DNA from: Clostridia bacterium
Lineage (GTDB): Bacteria; Bacillota; Clostridia; Oscillospirales; Acutalibacteraceae
NCBI GenBank assembly: GCA_017513525.1
Contig: JAFXFC010000017.1
Location: 1 to 63,491 of the forward strand
DNA length: 63,491 nt
Direction: 5' to 3'
Below, in pieces: positions 35,697 to 42,959 of this stretch (its first letter is position 1; each line of letters opens with the position of its first letter). The notes beneath the pieces were generated by a model, which searched no databases, was not told the DNA's origin, and saw only the letters and a program-made list of their open reading frames with translations. A program made the position numbers and the translations under genes.

Positions 35697-38549
35697 ATGG
35701 AAGATATTTTTATTAAAATACTTAATATGAGTATAACTGCCTCATATTTTGCGCTGGCTCTGATGGTTATAAGAGCCTTATTCAGAAAAATGCCGAAATG
35801 GATATCCTGCATTCTTTGGGGACTTGTGGGACTAAGACTTGTTCTCCCCTTTTCATTTGAGAGTATATTAAGCATAATTCCGAGTGCCGAAACGCTGCCC
35901 TCTGATATTATGATATCAAGAGAGCCTCAGATTGAAAGCGGTATACCTATTCTCAATTCTACCGTTAATCCCATAATACATGAAGCATTTGCACCTGAAA
36001 TTCACGAAAGTGCTAATCCCTTACAGATAATTATGTTTATTGCCTGCGTTTTATGGATAGCAGGAATTTTCGGTTTGCTTTTATATGCTCTTATAAGCTA
36101 TATTTTATTAAGACAAAAAACGGCTGTCTCCCTTGAAACGGAAAAAGGTGTATTCATTTGCGATAATATAGAAACTCCTTTTATTTTAGGTGTTATTAGG
36201 CCTAAAATCTATATTCCGTCCTTTATCGGTGAAGAAGACAAGGCTTTTATACTTGCACACGAAAAAGCGCATATAAAAAGAAAAGATCATTTCTGGAAAC
36301 CCTTGGGATTTCTTATACTCACCCTTCATTGGTTCAATCCCGTTATGTGGTTAGTTTTCATTCTTTTGTGCCGTGATATTGAAGCTGCCTGTGATGAAAA
36401 GGTTATAAAGGAAATGGAAACTAACGATAAAAAGTCTTATTCCGAAGCACTTATAAACTGCTCTGCCCCGAAAAAATATATAACGGCCTGTCCGCTCGCA
36501 TTTGGTGAAACGGGCGTAAAGTCGAGAATAAAAAATGTGCTGAATTACAAAAAGCCTGCTTTCTGGGTGGTGATTGTTGCACTTATATTAAGTGTTTTTA
36601 TGTCCGTATTTTTCCTTACAGACCCCATGACACCCGGAATAAACAGCATTGAAGGCTACGAGGATATTTTCCGTTCGGTTGAGAAGCTGCAGTTTAAGCT
36701 CCCTGAAAGCTTTACATACACAACAGAAAACCCGGGGAAAGAATTGAGAGTGCTTAAAAGAATAAAAATTGATTCCGTTGCTATTTCCGACGACAGAAGT
36801 ACCCAGAGAGATTCAACCTATAAAATTGAGATAAACGACAAATATTCGATTTATATAAACGGCAGCTTTTCTGAGCTTTGGCTGGATGATAAGCAGTCAA
36901 TAAGTCTTAATATCAATCTTTCGGGTTCTTCAGATATGGAGATCGACGACGGTAAATTACCCTCACTTACATATAAAATTCAAAATCCCGAAATACTAAA
37001 AAAGCTTTTTGATGAAATATATAATCCCCCAGAGCCTATAATCGGCACTGAAACCTCACCTTTATTCACTGAATTTGAAGGGGTATATCTGACGCTTAAA
37101 AGCATTGACACAAATGCAGGCGGTCATAAGGTCTTCAATCTTATCTGGAATAATACCTCAGACCGCGATATAACCTACGGTGAATTTTATGATATAGAAA
37201 TAAAAAACGGCGAAACATGGGAAAGTGTTGCCACAGAAGAACTTGTGTTTCTTACTATAGGATATCCTCTTAAAGCCGGCTCAACTGCTAATAAGGAATA
37301 CTCAACTCAAAGATATGACATATCAAAAATCGGCACTTACCGACTGATAGCACCATTTTCTGTGGATGACGGCGGCAGATATAAAACCTATATTGAATTT
37401 CAGATAAAAAACCACGGCGGTGACATTTCGGATATCGGCGGTGTATCAGGCCCTGAGGCTGTTATAACAACAAAAAAGCTGACACTTGATGATGTTATAA
37501 GGCTCTCAAAAAAGGGCAAGGCACTGAAAGCGGAAGATTTTGCAATTTATTCCTCTGTTGACACAAGCTTTGGAATTTATACAAGAGAATATAAAATTGA
37601 CGAAATGTTTTATGTTGAAATCGGAAGCGAAAGACCCGATACCGAGCCTTATTTTTTCCGCCTTTGCTGTAATGACGGCAGCGGCTTATATGCGGATATA
37701 ACAACAGATGATATTGAAGCATTTATAGAAAGTCATAAGGATGCGACGGTAATAAAATATGTGACATACTCATACAGCACAATTCCCGTCGAATATAACA
37801 ATGAAATCGACCGTTATTTAGATGAAATCGGCGGAATACCGCCCAAAATTGCATACAGCAGCGTAAAAGCTTTACATGCGGCAAAATTTACATCTGCCGA
37901 AGAATTTGACATTTTTGTGAATAAATTAAGTAAAGTAACAAAGCCTTCTAACACTTCCCTTTCACTCAAAGATTACTTACCTGTTTACACCGAGGAATAT
38001 TTCAGCAATTCTTCTCTTGTCATTGTATATGCTCCGTCTGATTCCTCAAACAACGGCTTTGGAGTTGAGCATATTTCTGTTTCATCTCCTTCAGAAGTAA
38101 TATTGTCCATAGGTATCAGAGAATCAGTTGCTGTTGATGAAGATAAAATAAAAACCGGAAATCTTATTCTTATCACAGTACCTGATGAAGAAATAAAAGA
38201 TGTTAAACAAATCGATGCCGTTTTAAGCTCAACCGTCTATCCTCAAAGACAAATATATGAAAGTGCTGCTATCAGAACCTATGTTTTTAAGGATTCCAGT
38301 CAGGAAATATTCAAACCGAATTTTACTTTATATGAAAACGGCAGTTTCATATTTAATTTCTCACCGACCAGCAGTTATTTCGGAACAGGCAGATATGAAA
38401 AGAAGGATAATACTCTGATATTGAGAACAAATGACGGAAGATATGTTTACACTTTCCGTGATGTAAATGATACTATGGTTTTTGATGCTGAAAATTCATC
38501 TGAAATTGTACATCATGCAGATATTACAGACGGAAGTAAATTTTACTGA
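35697..38549 (+). CDS. BlaR1/M56-type membrane metalloprotease sensor
   Basis: A 950-aa sensor. The first ~310 residues hold four TM segments and the M56 zinc site HEKAH (188-192), with DIEAACDEK further on. After the last TM (about 288-308, FWVVIVALILSVFMSVFFL) comes a ~640-residue outer region, with an Ig-like part near 450-550, instead of the penicillin-binding domain of classic BlaR1. So the signal is unlikely to be a beta-lactam bound in the usual way. No beta-lactamase gene follows; the operon ends here. Confidence 0.85.
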   Translation: MEDIFIKILNMSITASYFALALMVIRALFRKMPKWISCILWGLVGLRLVLPFSFESILSIIPSAETLPSDIMISREPQIESGIPILNSTVNPIIHEAFAPEIHESANPLQIIMFIACVLWIAGIFGLLLYALISYILLRQKTAVSLETEKGVFICDNIETPFILGVIRPKIYIPSFIGEEDKAFILAHEKAHIKRKDHFWKPLGFLILTLHWFNPVMWLVFILLCRDIEAACDEKVIKEMETNDKKSYSEALINCSAPKKYITACPLAFGETGVKSRIKNVLNYKKPAFWVVIVALILSVFMSVFFLTDPMTPGINSIEGYEDIFRSVEKLQFKLPESFTYTTENPGKELRVLKRIKIDSVAISDDRSTQRDSTYKIEINDKYSIYINGSFSELWLDDKQSISLNINLSGSSDMEIDDGKLPSLTYKIQNPEILKKLFDEIYNPPEPIIGTETSPLFTEFEGVYLTLKSIDTNAGGHKVFNLIWNNTSDRDITYGEFYDIEIKNGETWESVATEELVFLTIGYPLKAGSTANKEYSTQRYDISKIGTYRLIAPFSVDDGGRYKTYIEFQIKNHGGDISDIGGVSGPEAVITTKKLTLDDVIRLSKKGKALKAEDFAIYSSVDTSFGIYTREYKIDEMFYVEIGSERPDTEPYFFRLCCNDGSGLYADITTDDIEAFIESHKDATVIKYVTYSYSTIPVEYNNEIDRYLDEIGGIPPKIAYSSVKALHAAKFTSAEEFDIFVNKLSKVTKPSNTSLSLKDYLPVYTEEYFSNSSLVIVYAPSDSSNNGFGVEHISVSSPSEVILSIGIRESVAVDEDKIKTGNLILITVPDEEIKDVKQIDAVLSSTVYPQRQIYESAAIRTYVFKDSSQEIFKPNFTLYENGSFIFNFSPTSSYFGTGRYEKKDNTLILRTNDGRYVYTFRDVNDTMVFDAENSSEIVHHADITDGSKFY

Positions 38550-38582
38550 AAAAAGAACCGCTCTTCGCTTGAAGGGCGGTTC
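38549..38582 (-). terminator. terminator of the Dabb/decarboxylase/SCIFF operon
   Basis: On the minus strand GAACCGCCCTTC pairs with GAAGAGCGGTTC, followed by TTTTTTC. It lies just after the Dabb stop codon; on the plus strand the same hairpin follows the blaR-like stop without a T-run. Confidence 0.75.
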
Positions 38583-38590
38583 AGCATATA

Positions 38591-38893
38591 TTATATTTCA
38601 AAATCAAGACAGCTTCTTTGTTTTGTAAAGGGTCTTACCTTGGTGTTTGCGACCTCCTGATGAAGAGGGTGAACGGAATAGTTTTTCAGTGCTTCAGCGC
38701 TTTGGAAGCTTGAATCAAGCATCAAATCGGCAGTAGAGCTTGAAAGACCTATTGTGTTGACTTTTATATCAACAAGTCCCGGAATTTTTCCCTGAAGTCC
38801 TTCAAGACCTTCTTTTATCCCTGCTTTTATATTTTCTTTTTCTTCTTCGGAAAATTCGTCCTTTAAGTTCCATAAAATAATGTGTTTTACCAT
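38591..38893 (-). CDS. Dabb (stress-responsive A/B barrel) domain protein
   Basis: A 100-aa dimeric alpha/beta-barrel protein: MVKHIILWNLKDEFSEEE at the N-terminus and HPLHQEVANTKVRPF near the C-terminus are typical of Dabb proteins. Biochemical role unknown in most bacteria. It starts 2 nt after the decarboxylase stop codon and is the last gene of the minus-strand run. Confidence 0.85.
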   Translation of the reverse strand: MVKHIILWNLKDEFSEEEKENIKAGIKEGLEGLQGKIPGLVDIKVNTIGLSSSTADLMLDSSFQSAEALKNYSVHPLHQEVANTKVRPFTKQRSCLDFEI

Positions 38894-38895
38894 TT

Positions 38896-40242
38896 TTATA
38901 CCTCTTTAACAACATTTATTTTTTCAATTGAGTAATACTTAAAACATTCCACTGCTTCAAGGCTTAATTCTTCACCGCATATTGCAATGGGAATTGCAGG
39001 GGGGCATAAAACTGAGGGGGAAGCGAGAATTCTTCCCACGGCTTCATTTGCACTTATTTCTTCAGAGGGTGAAAATAAGGCTTCTTTTTCCGTTATTCTT
39101 TTTATGAGCCTCGGAATTGAAGGAATGGGAGAGACAACAGGATTTTTCTTTTTTATCGTTGAAAGAACATCTTCAATACGCTTGAGCTCTTCATCTTTTA
39201 TATCGGGAGTAAACATCATTACTATAAAATCGGGATCAGAGAATTCACAGACTATCCCGTTTTCACTTAATATATCGGAAAACTCATAGCCTTTATATCC
39301 GAGTGTTTTTGTATCTATGGTAAGCTTTAAGGGTTCATCCCCTAAAAGAACAAAGCCGCCCTCTTTCAGTTTTTCCTTAAGAGCATTTAGCTTTTCAACT
39401 AAAACAGACAGCTCTTTTTTATAATCACCGCTCAGATACTCATTCGCTTTATCGAGTGAAGACAAAATAAGATATGACGGGCTTGTTGAAGAAAATAAGG
39501 ACATTACCTTTTCGGAATTATGGGTAAATTCAGCAGGTGCATTTTCCGATATATGAAGATAAGCGCCGCCCGTTAATACGGGAAGTGTTTTATGTGCAGA
39601 ATCACAGCAGATATCAGCACCGAGAAAAATGGGGTGTCTGTTTTCGGGAAGAAAACGAAGATATGCTCCGTGTGCATTATCAACGGCAAGAAGCACTCCG
39701 TATTTTTTGCAAACTTCGGCAATTCCTTTTATATCGGCTATATACCCGAGATAATCGGGACTTGTAACATAAATGGCAGCAGGCTTTTCTTCACATTCAC
39801 TTAAAAACGCGTCAAGATATTCGGGAGAAATCTGTGCACTTATTAAGCCTTTTGAATTTTCGGGATATATCCAATTAACTTTTATATCAAGAAGTGCCGC
39901 CGCTGTCATAAAAACCTTATGTGCATTTCTGACGGCAGAAATAACAGTTTTTTTTCCGTTTTTCTCAGCCTGCATTTTAATAAGAGTAAGCATAGCTCTT
40001 ATACAAAGCGATGAGCCTTCGGCGGAATAGAGAGTTTTCTTTGTCCCGAAAATTTCTGAGGCGTTTTGCTGACTTATCTTTAATATTCCCGTTTCGTGGT
40101 ATAAAACATCTGCACCGTCAATTTCAGTAATATCAAAGCTTTCGTCAATAAAGCCTTTTTTACCCTTATGACCGGGCATATGTAGCCTTATATTTTCGCT
40201 TTCGCTGTATTTTTTTACAAAATCGTATACGGGAGTATTCAT
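38896..40242 (-). CDS. Orn/Lys/Arg decarboxylase family PLP enzyme
   Basis: A 448-aa PLP-dependent, fold-type I amino acid decarboxylase, of the short form found in Firmicutes (SpeA/Cad-like, without the N-terminal wing). LHMPGHKG at residues 20-27, VDNAHGAYLRF and the PLP lysine in DSAHKTLPVLTGGAYLH are present. It would make a polyamine precursor from arginine, lysine or ornithine; which one is not readable. Overlaps the SCIFF maturase gene by 1 nt. Confidence 0.88.
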   Translation of the reverse strand: MNTPVYDFVKKYSESENIRLHMPGHKGKKGFIDESFDITEIDGADVLYHETGILKISQQNASEIFGTKKTLYSAEGSSLCIRAMLTLIKMQAEKNGKKTVISAVRNAHKVFMTAAALLDIKVNWIYPENSKGLISAQISPEYLDAFLSECEEKPAAIYVTSPDYLGYIADIKGIAEVCKKYGVLLAVDNAHGAYLRFLPENRHPIFLGADICCDSAHKTLPVLTGGAYLHISENAPAEFTHNSEKVMSLFSSTSPSYLILSSLDKANEYLSGDYKKELSVLVEKLNALKEKLKEGGFVLLGDEPLKLTIDTKTLGYKGYEFSDILSENGIVCEFSDPDFIVMMFTPDIKDEELKRIEDVLSTIKKKNPVVSPIPSIPRLIKRITEKEALFSPSEEISANEAVGRILASPSVLCPPAIPIAICGEELSLEAVECFKYYSIEKINVVKEV

Positions 40243-41627
40243 TATTTGTTACCGTCAAGCGTTTTTGCGGCTTCGAGCATAATGGCACATTCCATTCTCT
40301 TTTTGAAAAGGTCACAGCCGTAGGAATATACACCCTTTACGGAGCCTGTTGCATGATATGCGTTTGCGGCACATCCGCCTGAGCAGTAAAGCTTTGCCCA
40401 GCAGTCATTACATTCTTCGCGAGAATATACATTACAGGACATAAATTCATCCTGAATTTCTGTGTTTGTAACACCCTCGAATACGCTTCCGAGCTTAAAC
40501 TTTTCTTCACCTACAAACTGATGACAGGGATAAAGATCTCCCCAAGGAGTTACTGCCATATATTCCGTTCCCGAACCGCAGCCCGAAACTCTCTTATATA
40601 TGCAAGGACCGCCCTTAAGGTCTATCATATAGTGATAGAAAGTAAAAGGCTTACCCTCGCGGTGACGTTCGAGCATCAATTGAGCGAGCTTTTCATACTG
40701 CTCCATAACAACCGACTTATCCTCTTCGGTAAGTGCCGAGGGGTCGTCTGCCGCACAGACAACGGGTTCCATACTAAGCTCAGTAAAGCCGAGATCAAGC
40801 ATTGTTTTTATATCTTCAAGAAAATCGGGATTGGCATGAGTAAATGTGCCTCTCATATAATAGTTCTTGTTATCTCTTGCTTTAACAAACTTCTGAAATT
40901 TAGGAACTATCTGCTCCCATGAGCCTCTGCCTTGATAATCCACTCTGAAACGGTCATGAACTTCTTTTCTGCCGTCAAGGCTTAAAACAACATTGCTCAT
41001 TTCACGGTTTGAATATTCTATCACATCGTCATCAACGAGCATTCCGTTGGTGGTAAGTGTAAAACGGAAATTCTTGCCTTTTTCTTTTTCGATGCTTCTG
41101 GCATAATCAACAAGCTGTTTTACAACGGTGAAATTCATTAAAGGCTCACCGCCGAAGAAGTCAACTTCAAGATTTCTTCTTGTACCCGAATTTTCAACAA
41201 GAAAATCGAGTGCTCTCTTTCCTACTTCAAAGCTCATTACAGCTCTGTCACCGTGGTATTTTCCCTGACTTGCAAAACAGTAGGAGCAATTGAGATTACA
41301 GGTATGTGCAATATGAAGACACAAAGCCTTAATGACACCCGATGTTCTTTTCTTAAGCTCGCCTGCCATGGGCTTAAAGGTATCGGGAGTGAAAAGCTTA
41401 TTCGCCTTTTTTAATTCTTCTATCTGATGACAGCATTCTTCAATTTCTTCTTTTGTCACTTCGGGATCATCGGGATATTTTTTCAGAATTTCTTCCGTTA
41501 TTCCCTTAATATCTGAAGCTTCATACATATTTATAATATCAAATGCCACATCATCGACTACATGAACAGAGCCTGAACATATATCAAGCACGATATTCAT
41601 TCCGCCGAGTTTATACGAATGTATCAT
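40242..41627 (-). CDS. scfB: radical SAM SCIFF peptide maturase
   Basis: A 461-aa radical-SAM/SPASM enzyme that installs thioether bonds in SCIFF. The cluster motif is C110-x3-C114-x2-C117 in HTCNLNCSYCFAS; the SPASM-type region carries GCGSGTEY, CHQFVGEE and CNDCWAKLYCSGGCA. An N-terminal peptide-binding (RRE-like) part precedes it. The start at 41627 (MIHSYKLGG) is preferred to an in-frame ATG 45 nt upstream, because GGAG lies 9 nt before it and the longer form would run into the terminator hairpin. The precursor gene lies 63 nt upstream. Confidence 0.93.
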   Translation of the reverse strand: MIHSYKLGGMNIVLDICSGSVHVVDDVAFDIINMYEASDIKGITEEILKKYPDDPEVTKEEIEECCHQIEELKKANKLFTPDTFKPMAGELKKRTSGVIKALCLHIAHTCNLNCSYCFASQGKYHGDRAVMSFEVGKRALDFLVENSGTRRNLEVDFFGGEPLMNFTVVKQLVDYARSIEKEKGKNFRFTLTTNGMLVDDDVIEYSNREMSNVVLSLDGRKEVHDRFRVDYQGRGSWEQIVPKFQKFVKARDNKNYYMRGTFTHANPDFLEDIKTMLDLGFTELSMEPVVCAADDPSALTEEDKSVVMEQYEKLAQLMLERHREGKPFTFYHYMIDLKGGPCIYKRVSGCGSGTEYMAVTPWGDLYPCHQFVGEEKFKLGSVFEGVTNTEIQDEFMSCNVYSREECNDCWAKLYCSGGCAANAYHATGSVKGVYSYGCDLFKKRMECAIMLEAAKTLDGNK

Positions 41628-41647
41628 ATACGTTTTCTCCAATCCAC

Positions 41648-41670
41648 AAAAAATGCCGCCAATCGGCGGC
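41648..41670 (-). terminator. internal terminator between SCIFF precursor and maturase
   Basis: On the minus strand GCCGCC-GATT-GGCGGC is followed by ATTTTTT. Placed between the 48-aa precursor and the maturase, it would give many precursor transcripts per maturase transcript. Confidence 0.85.
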
Positions 41671-41690
41671 AAAATTTTGCAAGAAATAAA

Positions 41691-41837
41691 TTATTCTTCT
41701 ACCTTGTTTTCGCACTGCTGATTTGCAATACCGCAGCTGGTTTTGCAAGCTGACTGGCAGGAAGTCTGGCATTCGCCGCAACCGCCGTTTACAGCACTTT
41801 CGCAAAGATTCTTTGTTTCAATTGTCTGGATTTTCAT
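41691..41837 (-). CDS. scfA: SCIFF ranthipeptide precursor
   Basis: A 48-aa peptide with the conserved SCIFF core GCGECQTSCQSACKTSC and ending in ANQQCENKVEE. SCIFF (six cysteines in forty-five residues) is nearly universal in Clostridia and is crosslinked by Cys-thioether bonds made by the adjacent radical-SAM enzyme. Here seven cysteines are present: the usual six (C20, C23, C27, C31, C35, C42) plus C12 in the leader region. The start at 41837 has CGGAGG upstream; an in-frame ATG 42 nt earlier lies in the promoter region. Confidence 0.95.
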   Translation of the reverse strand: MKIQTIETKNLCESAVNGGCGECQTSCQSACKTSCGIANQQCENKVEE

Positions 41838-41869
41838 ATTATATATCCTCCGAAGATTTGTTTTTTTAT

Positions 41870-41898
41870 AGTTTATCACATACTTTTAAATAAGTCAA
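41870..41898 (-). promoter_or_regulatory. promoter of the SCIFF operon
   Basis: On the minus strand TTGACT (41898-41893), 17-bp spacer, TAAACT (41875-41870), about 33 bp before the SCIFF start. Confidence 0.68.
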
Positions 41899-41931
41899 TT
41901 TAATTTACAGAAAAATATTTCGGAACAATAT

Positions 41932-41960
41932 TTGACAAACAAAATTTTCACTGTTATAAT
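41932..41960 (+). promoter_or_regulatory. consensus promoter of the secreted GDPD
   Basis: Perfect TTGACA (41932-41937), 17-bp spacer, perfect TATAAT (41955-41960), about 33 bp before the ATG. It diverges from the SCIFF promoter 33 bp away. Confidence 0.82.
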
Positions 41961-41993
41961 TAATATGCAAAATTTTGTTAGCGAGGTATTATT

Positions 41994-42842
41994 ATGTCTT
42001 TTGTACTCAATAAAATTATTACTTTAATTCTCGTTCCCCTTTTTCTCAGCCCGTATCTTCCTTTTATTCATGTTGCAAAGTTATTTTCTCTTCCGCAGGA
42101 GCTTGTTTCTCTCAGTGAAAATGCAATAGGCAGTGAAGAAGATCCCGTTTTCCTTACTGCTCACAGAGGTGTACAGGCTGTAGCTCCTCAGAATACTATT
42201 CCCGCTTATGAAAAAGCAGTTGAACTCGGCTTTTATTCAGCAGAATGCGATATCCAGCTTACTAAGGATAAGCAGTGGGTTCTTAATCACAACAGCACTA
42301 CCGATTCCATGTTCTGTGAAATTGCTGAAATTTCCGAATATACCGTCGCAGAACTTAAGGAATTCACATATAAAAGCGGTGCAAACTTCTGGGCATATGA
42401 AAATCTCAGAATTCCCACTCTTGAAGAATATCTTGATGTTTTCGTAGGAAGCAATACCCGTCCCCAGATAGAAATTAAAACTGAAAATACTGATATGCTT
42501 TATACTATAGTTGATGCAGTAAAAGCCAAAGGTCTTGAAGAACAGGCAATTATCATCAGCTTCAGCTATGAACAGCTTCAGGCTATTGATGAACTAGGAA
42601 GCGGCATTGAGCTTTGGTATCTTGTTGATGAAATCACACCCGAAAATATTGCTAAGGCTCAGGCTCTTACTTCCGAAACATGGCTTTCTCCCAATTTTGA
42701 AGCTAATACACAGGAATCCATTCAGCTTGCAATTGATGCAGGTGTCGGCTGTTCATTCTGGACAGTTAACGACCTTGAAGATGCAAAAATGCTTTATGAC
42801 ATGGGCATAAGATACATTGAAACAGATATTTTCTGCAATTAA
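41994..42842 (+). CDS. GDPD-family phosphodiesterase, exported
   Basis: A 282-aa glycerophosphodiester phosphodiesterase-like TIM barrel. An N-terminal hydrophobic segment (about residues 5-30) suggests export or anchoring. TAHRG near residue 55, PQNTIPAY, ECDIQLTKD and QIEIK are the expected motifs, but the second catalytic histidine region reads NHN rather than HD, and ENT is QNT. It would cleave glycerophosphodiesters to glycerol-3-phosphate, which fits a glycerol kinase elsewhere in the window. Monocistronic. Confidence 0.82.
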   Translation: MSFVLNKIITLILVPLFLSPYLPFIHVAKLFSLPQELVSLSENAIGSEEDPVFLTAHRGVQAVAPQNTIPAYEKAVELGFYSAECDIQLTKDKQWVLNHNSTTDSMFCEIAEISEYTVAELKEFTYKSGANFWAYENLRIPTLEEYLDVFVGSNTRPQIEIKTENTDMLYTIVDAVKAKGLEEQAIIISFSYEQLQAIDELGSGIELWYLVDEITPENIAKAQALTSETWLSPNFEANTQESIQLAIDAGVGCSFWTVNDLEDAKMLYDMGIRYIETDIFCN

Positions 42843-42851
42843 GTGGAATTT

Positions 42852-42886
42852 AACGGTGTCCGAATAAAACGGACACCGTTATTTTA
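42852..42886 (+). terminator. intrinsic terminator after the GDPD gene
   Basis: AACGGTGTCCG pairs perfectly with CGGACACCGTT around a 7-nt loop, followed by ATTTTAA. Confidence 0.85.
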
Positions 42887-42896
42887 ATACCAAATA

Positions 42897-42926
42897 TTGA
42901 CTTATTACTTCAAAATAATGTATATT
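42897..42926 (+). promoter_or_regulatory. probable promoter of the GH3 gene
   Basis: TTGACT (42897-42902), 18-bp spacer, TATATT (42921-42926), about 33 bp before the TTG start codon. Confidence 0.5.
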
Positions 42927-42959
42927 ATATATAATTATATTTTTGAGAGGAGAATTCTT

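Noticed and set aside
41628..41672. Longer start for the SCIFF maturase
   Set aside because: It would include the terminator hairpin as coding sequence, while GGAG fits the shorter start.
42897..42959. Upstream ATG extension of the GH3 gene
   Set aside because: The ATG lies in the -35 box of the likely promoter; the added residues are unlike GH3 N-termini, and a ribosome site points to TTG at 42960.
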